DNA of 64,000 nucleotides from Phaeosaccion multiseriatum. Its lineage: Eukaryota; Ochrophyta, other classes. The stretch is taken from assembly GCA_965112735.1 (NCBI GenBank), contig OZ218962.1, forward strand, positions 1,736,001 to 1,800,000. The letters are read 5' to 3'. A program made the position numbers and the translations under genes. Position 1 is the stretch's first letter. Every line of letters begins with the position of its first letter. Positions 25,710-36,790 of this stretch are shown piece by piece. The notes below the pieces were generated by a model. It was not told the origin of the DNA. It did not search any database and saw nothing but the letters and a program-made list of their open reading frames with translations.

Positions 25710-26512
25710 ATGCTGGGACGGTGCTGTGTGGTTGGAGGATCGGGAGCGCTGGGAAGAGCAGCAGTGAAGTCATTAGCGAAAGCGGGGGGGAAGGTGGTAG
25801 CTGTTGACTTTGTCGAGAACACAAGGGCAAATCGGAGCATCGTGCTGGGCTTGGGGAATGACCTCCAAGCGCAGTTGTCTTCGATTCAGAGCCATCTCGG
25901 CAAGGGAGACCTTGATGTGGTCTTTTGTGCGGCTGGCGGGTTTGCCATGGAGCCGCCTTTGCAGGAGAGCAACTCTGCCGTGGGCTTCATTGAGACATGG
26001 GAGAGTTTAAGGCGTCAGAATGCCGAGAGCGCCATCTTGACTGCTGCGACTGCAATGCACTCTCTTAAACCCTCAGGTAGGCTACGGTGTTATCCTTCCT
26101 TTCTCGTGTTCTCCCCCCCCCGCCCCAGCCATGACCCCCATGTACCCTTTGATCTTGTTACTTACATTTCCTCACCACACCAGGCCTGCTCATCTTTACG
26201 GGAGCTGCGGCAGGTCTTGCTCCCAGCCCTGCCATGATCCCCTATGGTATGACTAAAGCTTGCACTCATCACTTGGTCAAGAGCCTGGCTGCACAGGAGG
26301 CGTGGACATCGGTGGCTATCCTCCCCGAGACCCTGGACACGGAGAGCAACCGAAAGGCCATGGGAGAGGAGGCCAGGCCATCCTGGACAGACCCTGCTCT
26401 GATCGCCGACAAGGTGGTGGAGTGGGCCTCTGATAGGAAGGCTAGGCCCGCCAGTGGCGCTCTGATTCGCGTGATAACAAGACAAGGCCATACGACATGG
26501 AGGCCTGTTTGA
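25710..26512 (+). CDS. Short-chain dehydrogenase, dihydropteridine reductase (QDPR) type
   Basis: Exons 25710-26076 and 26184-26512, 231 aa. Rossmann start CCVVGGSGALGRAAVKSL, then VVAVDFVEN like the VDVVENEEA segment of QDPR. DLDVVFCAAGGFA matches the DAILCVAGGWA block. The active site is YGMTK (Tyr143, Lys147), followed by VAILPETLDTESNRKAM, equivalent to the LPVTLDTPMNRKSM block, and a C-terminal SGALIRVITRQGHT. QDPR recycles quinonoid dihydrobiopterin using NADH. The length and every block agree with that family rather than other SDRs, but the exact pterin substrate in this organism is inferred. Confidence 0.9.
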
Positions 26513-27569
26513 TAGCGAGGTGCAGCCACGTGCTGTACCTTTGCCGGGCAGAGGTGGGGCTCCGTGCCTCGAAGAAGGCGTGAAGCTTGCGCCAGAGCTC
26601 AATGTAGACTACAGCTGTGGTTGGAAAGGCGGCTTCTTCTTGCTGCGACTACTCCCTCTCTCTCTTTCTCTCTCTCCCTCTCATGCTCGGGGATGGGATG
26701 TTTGACGGTGTTTGCGGATCAGAGCAGTAGTATAGAGAGATGGGGAGGGGGGTTGGAGCTCCTCTTGCTTGACATAGCGGTACCTTGCCTTCCTCTTCTC
26801 CTCCCCTCCTGGCTTGAGAGTGCTTTTGCCATGCGTGCGAAGAAGGCGCGAAGGCGAGAAGAGCCGAGGGAGTAAAGGTGGCAGGAACGGGTTAGATCGT
26901 GAGATCGGATGTGTTGTCGACTGAGGAAAGCGTTCCAGGAACATGTTTATAGGGATTATACATCGGATTTGGATGTGTTGTAGCACTACATGTTGGCCCA
27001 GGCGAAGGCAATACCGAGCTTGTGGGACAGGTGGTTGCTCAACGGAGAGAACTGTGATGTGCGGACACATCATCAATAGCTGATCGCGTGGTAGGGGGAA
27101 GATATATTGATATTGAGTTGGAGATGGAGAAATAAACAGAAGAAGAAACGGGGATCGTTGTGGGCGCGTGCGTGTGCGTGCGTCGAGGGCCCGGCCGCTA
27201 GGGACCCGTTTTACTTTCCCTTCTACCCGAGGAGGGAAGCGCGAGCCGTCCCAGGATCAACCCCTGATGCACTGTCGCCCACATTCTCGATAGCCGACTT
27301 CGCTCATATCCTATCACGTAAAATGTTCCTTCCCTTTTCGGGGGTGCGACAGACTGGCTCTATCTTCGGAGTTAGGCGAAAGAAAAGGGCGGGGGGCGCA
27401 AGCCCATTATTTCATTATTTCTCCCCCCAAATTCACTTCTTTTCTTGCCCTGCCTGAGGGGAGGTGAACAGTAAAGAACATCGGAGTTGAGGAGAGAGGA
27501 GGTTATAACACCAACACTCCCCCCCTCTCCTTCTTCCCCACTACTACAGCCCCTCCTCTCCGTGTTCAG
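26513..27569. other. Intergenic region between SDR and lipoxygenase genes
   Basis: About 1.06 kb. Contains the SDR 3' UTR, CTCTCT-rich tracts and the element-B fragment (27255-27294). No frame encodes a recognisable protein. Confidence 0.5.
27255..27294. mobile_element. Element B: short relative of element A ends
   Basis: ATCAACCCCTGATGCACTGTCG followed by CCCACATTCTCGATAGC. The reverse complement shares GCTATCGAGAATGTGG and TGCATCAGGGGTTGA with elements A and C, but the internal palindromic array is absent. It looks like a collapsed or solo copy. Confidence 0.5.
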
Positions 27570-30500
27570 ATGGTGTTCTGCCTAGATTTGAAGCGCTTAT
27601 TCTTCGGGTTAGAGGAGGAAGTTTGTCTGCCGCAGGTGAGCGCGAAGGCGGGCAGGACAGAGGGAAGGGGGGTACGCAGGAGACTGCGCGAAGGCAAAGG
27701 CAGCAGGAGCAGTCCAAAGAGGGGGAGAGGGAGGAAGGGAAGAGGCGAGGGACGGCCGGAGCAGATAGTCGGCTCGTCCCTTGCCTTGCTTGTTGCATGT
27801 TTCGCCCCCCCCTGCTCCCCTTTGGCGCCAGTGGTGGACTGCTCCTAACTTTCTTTCTTCCTGCTCTTCCTCTTTCTTCTTCTTGTTGTTGCTTTCCTCC
27901 TGCTATACTCTCTCTCCCTCGCCCGGCCTTGCTTGTTGCCTCGATGCCAGGATGAGGCCAGCGATCTTCGGGCCCGAGCAAAGGAGCTCACTGAAATGAG
28001 GGAAGAGTACGCGTACACTGACGACAGAGTCCCTGTCGGAACTCCGTACCTGGACAAGTTGCCAGATCCCGAGTTTCCTCCTCCACGGTTATGGATTGCA
28101 AAGCTTGCCGCGACCGTCTTTCATGTGTTTAGGTGGTTTGGGTGAGTGTAGTGGTGGAGAGGGGGCCGGGGGGTCAAGAGAGAGAGAGAGAGAGAGAGAG
28201 AGCGTGAGAGGAAAACCCTCCTGTATTGAACTTCCTCGCTCGTTCCGCCTGGCTGCTGGTATGGTGGCTTGATGTTAGTTGAAAATCCTGCCCTTTCTGG
28301 CTCAGCCAACGGCCTCTACTACGTAGTACGAACATGCCTTGTTGACTCTGTGTTAACTCTCCTCACTCTCTTTCCTTTCGTCGGCGTCATTTCCCTCACT
28401 CCCTCTCTCCCTCCCTCCCTCCTCCCTCCTGTCCTCCCCAAAGGTGGTACCAATTCGTAACCCACAAGCGCCGCCGCCGTGCGGCATTGAAGGCCGCGGA
28501 AGAAGACGCCTACGACACCCCCTTGTTCGGACTGCTCGACGCCTTCAGCAACAAGGACAAGGCCACCCACTTACTCGATGAGCTCGCACAAAGCAAGACC
28601 ACCATAGATGAAAACGGCGCTGAGGCCGACCTGCTTGACGAACAAGAGGACGACGTTGTTGACAATCGTGGCAACCATCATATCGTGCGAGAGAGTGACA
28701 AGTCTTACCGTAAGCAGCTTCGCACGCTGGGCATCGACCTTCCGCACTCGGCTCGAGACTATCAGGTTGGTGGCGTGCGTGAGTAGGGGGAGAGGAAGCA
28801 AGGAGAGCGTGTGGTAAGACATACGAGAGAGTCGAGGCAGCGGCCCGCAAGAGGATCCACATGCATGAACTCGCGCTCTCTACCCCCCTACCTCTTAGCT
28901 TCGTGCACATAACACAGCTATGCTGCTCTCTATCTTCACATCCCTCTCTCTGCGTCTCTGCTCCTCCTCCTCCTCTCCCCCACCTCTCCCACTTCTCACT
29001 CCCTCTCTGTACCTCGCTGACTCTCCCTCTCTCTCTCTTTCCCTCTCTCTCTCTCTCTCCCTCCCCCCCCCCCCCTCTCCCTCACTCTCTCTCCCTCTCC
29101 CCTTCTCTCTTTCCATCCTTCTGCACAGCTCGACGAGACGTTCTGCCGCTACCGCTTGGCCGGCCCCTACCCCATGAGCATCCGCAGAGCCACTGCCGAG
29201 GACCGAGCTAAGCTTGTGGCCCTCGATCAAGACCGCTCAGGTGCCTACACCGCGCTCAAGCAGAGCATCGACACCAAGATGGCAGCCGATGAGCTCTTCG
29301 TAACCGACTTTGGGTGCTTCGCCGGGGTGACGGGGAGTAAGACTAAGAGTGGCCTTCAAAAGTACGTGTGTTCGCCCCTGGCGCTGTTTGGGCTCAACCC
29401 CAATGTGGAGGAGAGGGAGGAGCGCATGCCCCTCGAGGTGTTGGGTATTCAGCTGTTTCAAGAGGAAGGGGCAGCTACGCCGCACCCCATCTTTACCAAG
29501 GAGGATGGAGTGGATTGGGACATCGCAAAGGTGGGTCGGGTGGGTGGGTGTTGGGGGCGTGGGTGGGTGGGTGGTGAGTGAAGGTGTGGGTGTGGGTGGG
29601 AGGAGAGAGCGAGGGCGAGCGAGAGAATTTCTTGCTTGTGCTCAACTCTTTATTATTGCCAATACTGTACTTCACCACAACCATCACCATCACCGCCACC
29701 ACCACCGCCACCACAGGCGTGCTACACCGCCATGGAGGGCGTGTACCACGAAGGCGTCGGCCATCTTGGAGAGTGCCACCTGGTGTGTGAGGCCTTCATC
29801 GCCGCCACTCGCCGCCACCTTCCCTCCCTCCACCCCCTCAACAGGCTCCTCCTACCTCACTTACAGGTGCGCGCGTGTGTGCGTGTGTGTGCATGTGTGT
29901 GTGCGTGTGGCTTGGGGGGGGGGGACTCTCGTTCTTTGGTGGCTTGAATGGTCCTTCTATGGGGGGTGGAAGGGACGGAAGGAGAGGGCTTTGTTCCGCG
30001 GCTTCCCCACAAGATAGACAGAGACATGTTTGAAGCTGAGCGAACCCCCTTCCCTTCCCCTCCCCCCCTCTTGCTGTTGGCTCCCTCCCTCCTTCCCTCC
30101 CTCCCATCCCCCCCCCCCGCTGCCCTCCTACCCCATGCCCCACACAGGGGTCCGCTCTGATCAACGAAGGCGCTACCCGTCTCCTCGCCGGCAGAGAACA
30201 GCCAGTGGATGAACTCACGGGCGTCCCCATCGAAGACTCGTGGGTCCTCATAACCGACAGGGTTCTCAAGAGGCTGTCGGGCGACTTTTCTCACCAAGTA
30301 CGTTCGTAAGAGTACGTAACATGACTTGTGTGGGCGTGCTGTCATGTGCCGATGTTCCGCAATGCGTATCATTTTGTTTCTGATTCGGCTTGGTTACTCA
30401 TAGTAAATATGGCACTCCTCCCTCCCTCGCTTCCTTCCGGCCCGCCCGCCCTCCCTCCCTCCCTCCCTCCTCCTTCTCTCCCCCTCCCCTCCCTCCCTCC

Positions 30501-31642
30501 CTCCCTCCCATTCCATCACTCAATTCCAATGGCCTGGCTGTTGTGACCGCGAAGGCCGAGACAACATCCCGAGGAATGGAGTACGAGAAGTTCCCTTACC
30601 CTTACCCTTACCGCGACGATGCCGACAAGCTCAACGCCGAAATTGAGACGTGGGTGACCTCCTACCTCCAACTCTACTACGGCACTGACCAGGCCACTCA
30701 GGAGGACAGGATTGGGAATGACTCTGAGTTGCAGGAGTGGGTGAAGAGCCTCGCCGACCCTTCCAAGGAAGGGGGTAAGGTTGGGTGGATGGAGGAGTGG
30801 GGTGCCACGGAGGACAAGTTCAAGATGTTGAGCAAAGTCGTGTCCAGTCTCATCTTCACTGCGAGTGCGAGGCATGCCGCGGTCAACTTCCCTCAGCGGA
30901 CTATCATGGGCTTCGTGCCGGCCTACCCGCTTGGCGTGTACAGCCCACCCCCGAGGGAGAAGGACAGTAGGCGGACGAAGGCGGACCTTTGGGCCTACAT
31001 GCCGCCCCTCACGGTATGCATGTAGCCATAACTCTTTGTCTGCCTGCCTGTCTGCCTGCCTGCCTGCCTGTCTGCCTCACCCCCCCCCCCACCCCTTCCG
31101 CTCTGCTTCGTGATGGCTCGAATGGAATGCATCCACTGACTCAAAACCTCACTGCGTTGGTGTCTGTCGCTCTTCCTCAGATGTCCCTTGTTCAAGTGCG
31201 AGTTACAAATGTCCTTGGAGGCGTTTACTACTCAAGTAAGGAAAAGAGGCGGGAGGAGGAGGAGGAGGAGGAGTAGGAGGGAGCAAGCTAGGAAAAAATG
31301 AAGGGGCAACGACTTAGCTACTCTTCGCCTTTCCTCGCTCCTGTGCTTTTCTCCCTACACGCGAACACACACACGCACACACACATACACACACGACTTG
31401 CTCTGTCTCTCACAGAGCTTGGCCAGTATGACGAAGACTGGTTCACAGACCCTGAGGCTCAGAAGGCAGCCCAGATCTTCGAGGACCGCATTGCCGCGGT
31501 GGCCACACAGATTGAAGAGCGTAACGATGAACTCTTTGCGAGTGCGCTCAAGGCCACTCCAGAAGGGGGGGCCAAGGCGGCCAAGTGCCACGTGTATGAG
31601 ACGCTGCTGCCGTGGTACGTCCCCCACAGCATCAACATTTGA
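27570..31642 (+). CDS. Lipoxygenase (iron dioxygenase), compact form without PLAT domain
   Basis: Inserts O2 into polyunsaturated fatty acids. Exons 27570-27635, 27951-28141, 28444-28765, 29129-29530, 29717-29866, 30148-30297, 30555-31013, 31181-31235, 31416-31642; phases agree, 673 aa. All five expected iron ligands are present: His343 and His348 in GHLGECHLVCEAFIAATRRHL, His534 and Asn538 in ASARHAAVNFPQ, and the C-terminal Ile673 in LLPWYVPHSINI. YPYRDDADKLNAEIETWV and GQYDEDWFTDPEA are further family blocks. No N-terminal PLAT/beta-barrel domain is seen; the N-terminus is short and charged. No signal peptide is seen. The start ATG follows TTCAG directly, so an upstream exon is possible. 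Regiospecificity cannot be read from sequence alone. Confidence 0.93.
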
Positions 31643-31713
31643 TTGAGTAGATTGATTGTTTCGAGGAATCGTTTGTTTCAAACAAGTAGTTGTTTCTTTT
31701 CTTAGTCTTATTG

Positions 31714-31834
31714 GAGAATGTGTGTGCCGGCTGGCGTCGGCAATAGCTGGTAGTGCGTCGGCTGTGCCGGCGAATAACTGATAGCGTGCCGGCTGACGCA
31801 GGCAATAGCGACAGCTCAAAGTGCGTCAGGGTTT
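31714..31834. mobile_element. Element C: palindromic-array element related to A
   Basis: Begins GAGAATGTGTGTGCCGGC and ends GTGCGTCAGGGTTT, the two end motifs shared with A and B. Between them GC-rich palindromes (GCCGGC, GTGCCGGC) alternate with CAATAGC, AATAACTGATAGC and GGCAATAGCGACAG. It lies 70 bp after the lipoxygenase stop. Confidence 0.5.
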
Positions 31835-32002
31835 AATGGGACTATGGGTGTCTTTGGGGCACACTGGGGGCCTGTTACGGTTATCCCCCCCCCCTACAAT
31901 GTAATACTACTTCGAAGTATATTTTCGCGTGCGAGCGTAGCGAGTACGCTTTCTCTCTTGCCATGTTTCCTCTATTTCTGATATTTCCCCGCGTCAGACC
32001 AT

Positions 32003-32280
32003 GAGGGGAAAGGTGGTGCTCGTTCCGGGCACACAGGAGAAGACGACTGGCCTCACCTACGTGGCGCCATCTCCAGAGCCACCAACATCGGCTGTATTGG
32101 CATCTATGGGGGTCTCACAGAGGAGCGGCTCAGAGTTAATATTGGTGGGAAGGCGTTAGACAAGAGGAAGACAGCCAGAGGAGCAGCGGCTTCGGGGGCT
32201 TCAGGAGCGGACGCTCGAGAGGGTCAGAGGGAGGAGGGTAGCGAAACCAGTTGTGCGACCAGGGTAGGAGGGTAGTGAGT
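32003..32280 (+). other. Possible orphan exon or coding relic
   Basis: An open stretch on the plus strand (frame with GGC at 32063) reads ATNIGCIGIYGGLTEERLRV then NIGGKALDKRKTARG, with protein-like composition up to a stop near 32280. I do not recognise it, there is no obvious start, and GCGTCAG at about 31991-31997 could be an acceptor. It may be an exon, a pseudogene fragment or chance. Confidence 0.2.
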
Positions 32281-32315
32281 GTGAGAGGGAGGTATGTGTG
32301 TGTGGGTGTCTGTGC

Positions 32316-32358
<43 letters not shown>

Positions 32359-32510
32359 AGGCTCTGTATGTATGTGTGTGTGAGGAAGGAGGGTAGTGCA
32401 ACCAGTGGTGCAACCAGGGTAGGAGGGTAGTAAGAGTGAGTGTCTGTGCGTGTGTGTGTGTCTCGGTATGTGTGTCTCGGTACATGTGTGCGCGTGCGTG
32501 CGTGTAAATA
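32221..32510. repeat. Duplicated block with (TG)n microsatellite
   Basis: GAGGGTAGCGAAACCAGTTG.. at about 32231 and GAGGGTAGTGCAACCAGTGG.. at about 32389 begin two similar copies, each continuing with GTAGGAGGGTAGT and TG-rich sequence. A pure (TG)n run lies at about 32321-32358. Confidence 0.7.
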
Positions 32511-32811
32511 ACTGTCAATACAAAGCGGAAATTCCAACTCAACGATTGGGCTGCCAACCCAGCAAGTAATAACAGCAAAAAAACAAACAAACAACCCAAC
32601 ACTCTCCATCCGTCTGAGTTCAAAAGTTTTCCCCGGCAGGTAAAGAAATGAGGAAATTTCTCGCACGCGACTACATGCCACAGGTGAGTTGGCAACTGCG
32701 TATCACCACACGAATGAGAGATTCTCGGGATCAAAATTCGCGCGGGAGAAGTGAGGAAGTTTGCGAAAAAAATTGAACATTCTTTTGAAGCACGCCCATA
32801 CTTCGTGCGCT

Positions 32812-35146
32812 ATGAGCTCCACCTCCTCCTCCTTCTCCTCTGCCTCCTCCTCCTCCTCCTCCTCCTCCTCGGCGATGCTGCTCTGCTTGCTGCTGCTCTG
32901 TCTTCTTGCGCCCTCCTCGGCATTGAAGATAAGCCTGGTTGGCTCAGGTAAGCATCCTGTGCCTTGCAAAGCCCCCCCCTTCTCTTCGCCTTACTAATTC
33001 ACTAAAAATCCCCCGCTCCCTCTGCTCCCACAAAGGCTTCAATGCAGGCCAGCCTCAGCTGGATGGGAGAGTTCTCGAGATCGGAGCGTATCACGAGGCC
33101 GGCACCAAGCTGTACTTCACCAATGCCGAGAGATGTAGTCTGGAGATATTCGACACCAGCAACATTGATGATCCTGTGTTTGTTTCGACACTTGAGCTGG
33201 CCGAGTTCGGCTGCCCGAACAGTGTCAGCATACAAGACGGGGCCCTCGTTGTGGCTCTCCAGCCCCCCGGTGACAGCTGGTCGACCAGGGGTACATTGAG
33301 ATACGTTTCTGATCTGAGCACATGGTCGGGCGCTGCGGAGGACATGAAGAGCTGGGGTGTGGGCTTCCTCCCCGACATGGTCACCTTCACTCCAGGTAAA
33401 GTTGCTGAGTAGAAGATGGCAGCCAGACACTCAAACAGAATGAATATTTGCAACAGCCCACCCCCCGCCCCTCCTAAACCGCTCCCCACAGACGGGAAGA
33501 AGATTCTAGCTGCCAACGAGGGCCAGCCAAGCGACGACTACACGGTCGATCCCGAGGGGAGCATCTCCATCGTTGACATAGAGGTTAGTCAGCGGGCAAG
33601 CAGAGCGACAACTGCAAGAAGTTACAATGCCTTCCCTCCTTCTTCCTCCTTCCTCCTCCTGCTGAGCACTCGCTCACTCACTTGATGCAATGCATTGCCT
33701 CCTTCTTTCCCCTCCGTGGCTGGCCCCGCCCGTCTCCCGCCTGAATCTTCCACCTTCGGCGTGTGGGATTGATTCATTTCCTGACTCCCACTCACCCGTA
33801 ATCAGGCCGAAACCGTGGCCGAGGTCAGCTTTGCGGGGCTAAGGGGGGTGTCGCCCGACGTGCGTGTGTTCGGACCGGGAGCCTCTTTCGCACAGGATAT
33901 GGAGCCAGAGTACCTCGCCATTGACAGCAAGGGCAGCAAAGCTTACGCGTGCCTCCAAGAAAACAATGCAGTGGCCGTCATCGACATTTCCTCGGCTACG
34001 GTGGACAAGATCCTACCGCTCGGATTCAAAAGCTGGGGAGCCACAACCCTGAAACTGGATACCAACGACGAGGACGGTGAAGTGGTGCTCAAGACAATCC
34101 CCGGACTCTTCGGCATGTATCAGCCTGACACGATCAAATACTTCGAGGTTGGAGGCGAAGGCTATCTTGCCTTGGCCAACGAGGGAGACTCAAGGGACTA
34201 TGGCGGCTTCTCGGAGGAGGTACGGGTGGGAGACCTTGCAGAGGAGTTCGGAGTGAGCCCTGTCCTCTTGGAGGCTGTCGGGGACAGACTCAGGGTCACG
34301 TCTACGCTGGGCCAGGAGGCGGCTGGGGGTGAATACACCTCTCTCTTTGCCTATGGCGGTCGCTCCTTCTCCATCCTCTCCGTCGCCACGGGCACCATCG
34401 TGTACGACAGCGGCAGTTTCATCGAGGAGTACATCGCCCTAAACGACCCCTCAGCACACAATCAGAACTTCGACGACGACGAAAGACTGTTCGAGCTCGA
34501 CGCCCGGAGCGACGACAAGGGGCCCGAGCCAGAGGGCCTGGTCATCTACGAGAAGAACGACAAGACGTACCTCATCCTCTGTCTAGAACGCAGCTCCGGC
34601 ACCATGCTGTTCGACATTAGCGACCCGACCACCCCTTCCTTCCTTCAGTACTCCAATGAGGCGTCCGTCGCCCCTTCCGCCGCCGAGGGAGACGGTGATG
34701 GTGACGCCAGTTTCAGCTTCGTGGCACCTGAGCAGCCCCTCATCATGACCCAGGGGGGCGCTGATTATGTGGTTATTCCCTACGAGGTGTCCGGGGACTT
34801 TGGAATCTTCAAACTCGTGACAGAGGAAGAGGAGGAGGAGGAGGAGGAGGAGGAGGAGGAGGAGGAGGAGGAGGAGGAGGAGGAGGAGGAGGAGGAGGAG
34901 GAGGACGAGGAGGACACGATGGCACCTGACGGAGAGGAAGAGTGCTTGTGCCCTGGCCTCTTGCCCGACGGGTCCTCAGAGAGGTGCTTCAGAGATGTGA
35001 CTTGCACAGAGACACTCAGACACAAGCTTGGCTGCAACGCCTACGGCCGACCTAATTGCCGCTTCTGCGGCTTTGGGCTTTATTCAGGAACGCCTTGCCC
35101 TGAAGAGGACGCCCCCGCGCCCACATGCAAGTGGGTATGCGAGTGA
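32812..35146 (+). CDS. MSP130-like / choice-of-anchor-I secreted protein with Cys-rich tail
   Basis: Exons 32812-32947, 33036-33395, 33492-33583, 33806-35146; phases agree, 642 aa. A Ser run is followed by a strong signal-peptide core (MLLCLLLLCLLAPSSALKIS). The body is a beta-propeller-like domain: LPDMVTFTP then DGKKILAANEGQPSDDYTVD, PEGSISIVDIE, PEYLAIDSKGSKAYACLQEN, ALANEGDSRDYGGFSEEVRV, DARSDDKGPEPEGLVIYEKN. These blocks are diagnostic of choice-of-anchor-I proteins, including sea-urchin MSP130 biomineralisation glycoproteins. A (GAG)n tract (about 34825-34905) encodes about 30 Glu. Then comes a 70-residue Cys-rich tail with about ten Cys (ECLCPGLLP, CRFCGFG, CKWVCE) that is not part of the usual family. 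Cell-surface or secreted location is inferred. Confidence 0.88.
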
Positions 35147-35797
35147 GGTGTAGGGCAGAGAGGGAGAGGGAGAGGCAGAGGGGGGGAGGGGCCTGCCCTT
35201 TCCTCTTGGAAGGGGCTTGCTTGGGACTGATTCATTGGGGCTTGCCTTGTGACCATACAATACGTAGGTAGATACACCACTTGAGTGGTGGGGCGTGATA
35301 CATAGATACACAACTTGAGTGGCGGGCGTGAAGGTGGGCTGCGTCCTGCGCCATGGCTGACTCTGGGCATCGCTGTTACAGCGCTTACCAAGAACATGTA
35401 CTGTACGACGTACCGTAAACTATTGGCGCGGCTCCAAGCAGCGGCCAGCAGCAAAGAGGGAATAAAAGCGACTGAGCGAAGAAAGCTGGCGAGGATGTGC
35501 GCTTGAAGACACATCAAGCAGAGATAGGCACCAGTCAAGTGTAGCAAAAACGTGTGCCTTCTTGCAACACGTGAATTATCTGTATATATCACCTTACGTA
35601 GCTATGTACATGATCTTCCTTGTACATCTCCCGCTGTGAGAAGATTTGATTCCCTCTTCTCCGCCGAGCAGCGGGACCACACCCCTCCGTTCCTCCGTGG
35701 GGCGAAGAAGAGGCAAGCAAAACCAACCCTCACCCTCTCTTTCCACGTGGCTCTATGGCCACCAATGCCTAGCCCCCTCCCAATCGATCAGGAGCCT
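35147..35797. other. Convergent spacer between MSP130-like and UBL5 genes
   Basis: About 650 bp of 3' flanking sequence with a GAGAGGG tract after the stop and no recognisable gene. ATACATAGATACACAACTTGAG-like sequence repeats the block ATACACCACTTGAGTGG (about 35271-35325) as an imperfect direct repeat. Confidence 0.45.
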
Positions 35798-36463
35798 CTA
35801 ATTGTAGTACATCTGAGGCAACAATACGAGAGGGCGGGCAGCACTGGTTAGAGGGCAAGGAGGTGGTGGAGATGCGGGATGGACAGAAGGCAACGTGATC
35901 GATCATCGCTCCGCTGTAAGCGTGCATGTGCCCTCTCACCTCCAGGCCCATGCCATCGCTGATCTCGTAGTCCTTTTGTGCGGCGCGGCAGAGGTTAGGG
36001 GAAAGGGAGGGACAGGGAGAGGGGTTTAGGGAGGGACGGAAGTGCAATAGAGGGGTGGCAGGACAGAGGTTTAAGAGATTAAGGGAGGGGGTGGTGAAGT
36101 AGCTGGGTTCAGAAGAAGGGCTTAGTAGCAGGACAGAGGTTTGTTGTTGTTCACTAGAGGGGAGTGTGCAAGCCTACCTCTAGAGTGATGTGATCCTTGT
36201 ATATCGTGTACCACTTCTGGATGCGGATCTTCTCTGGTCTTGTACCGATCTGTGGAGGAGGAGGAGAACGGGAATCGAAACATAGTCAGGCACTGCACCC
36301 CTTCCCCTTCCCGTCTCTCTCCAATCAGAGCTGCCTTCGCCTGCAGCGCGCCTCGCCTCACCTGCGCGGCAATAAGCTTCTTCAGGTCTCCGATGGTGTC
36401 GTCCTCGTTGCACTTGACGCGGACCTTTTTGCCCAGCCTGTCATTGCACACCACTTCGATCAT
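35798..36463 (-). CDS. UBL5: Ubiquitin-like protein Hub1/UBL5
   Basis: Spliceosome-associated ubiquitin-like modifier that is not conjugated. Exons (minus) 36463-36362, 36249-36178, 35972-35940 and a 15-nt terminal exon 35812-35798. The total is 222 nt = 73 aa, exactly the family length. [54 protein letters not shown] and EISDGMGLE match Hub1/UBL5 almost residue for residue. The end reads MYYN, keeping the di-Tyr of the family C-terminus. The small last exon (CAG then ATGTACTACAATTAG) is required to finish the protein; reading through instead would give an unrelated tail. Intron phase is 0 at every junction. Confidence 0.95.
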
Positions 36464-36790
36464 CTTGGCGAGCGGCCTCCCCACCTCCGCCTCCGCCTCG
36501 TCTCCAGCTCCTTCTCCCTAACCGCCGCCCCCCTACCTTTCCCTGCCGAGCAGCTGCAGCAGCAGCAGGAAGCAAAGAGCAGGAGCGAAGCAGCAGCGGC
36601 TGAAGAGGAGAAGAGAAGCAGGAAAGCAGCTGCAGGTCGGGTTGGGAGGATGGCAATTTCAGATCGGTGGAAGCGTGACCCTTCAATTACGTAAGCTTAG
36701 CTAAGTACAGTACGAAGGGAAGAGAGAAGGGAAAGAGAGAAGGGAAGGGAAGGGGCAGAGAGGAAGCGTGCGCGCCGAAGGGGTGCAGTC
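36464..36790. promoter_or_regulatory. Divergent promoter region of UBL5 and clathrin heavy chain
   Basis: About 327 bp between the two starts. The left part is CAG/AGC-rich; the right part is an AGGGAAGAG purine tract just before the clathrin ATG. No specific element is recognised. Confidence 0.4.

Larger units (their letters stand above)
31643..32811. other. Region with element C, a possible coding relic and (TG)n duplication
   Basis: About 1.17 kb. Element C lies just after the lipoxygenase stop. At 32003-32280 one plus-strand frame reads a protein-like stretch (GAISRATNIGCIGIYGGLT, then EERLRVNIGGKALDKR) without a recognised start; see the separate entry. Two related (TG)n-rich copies of an approximately 120-bp block sit at about 32221-32350 and 32388-32510. 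Confidence 0.5.
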
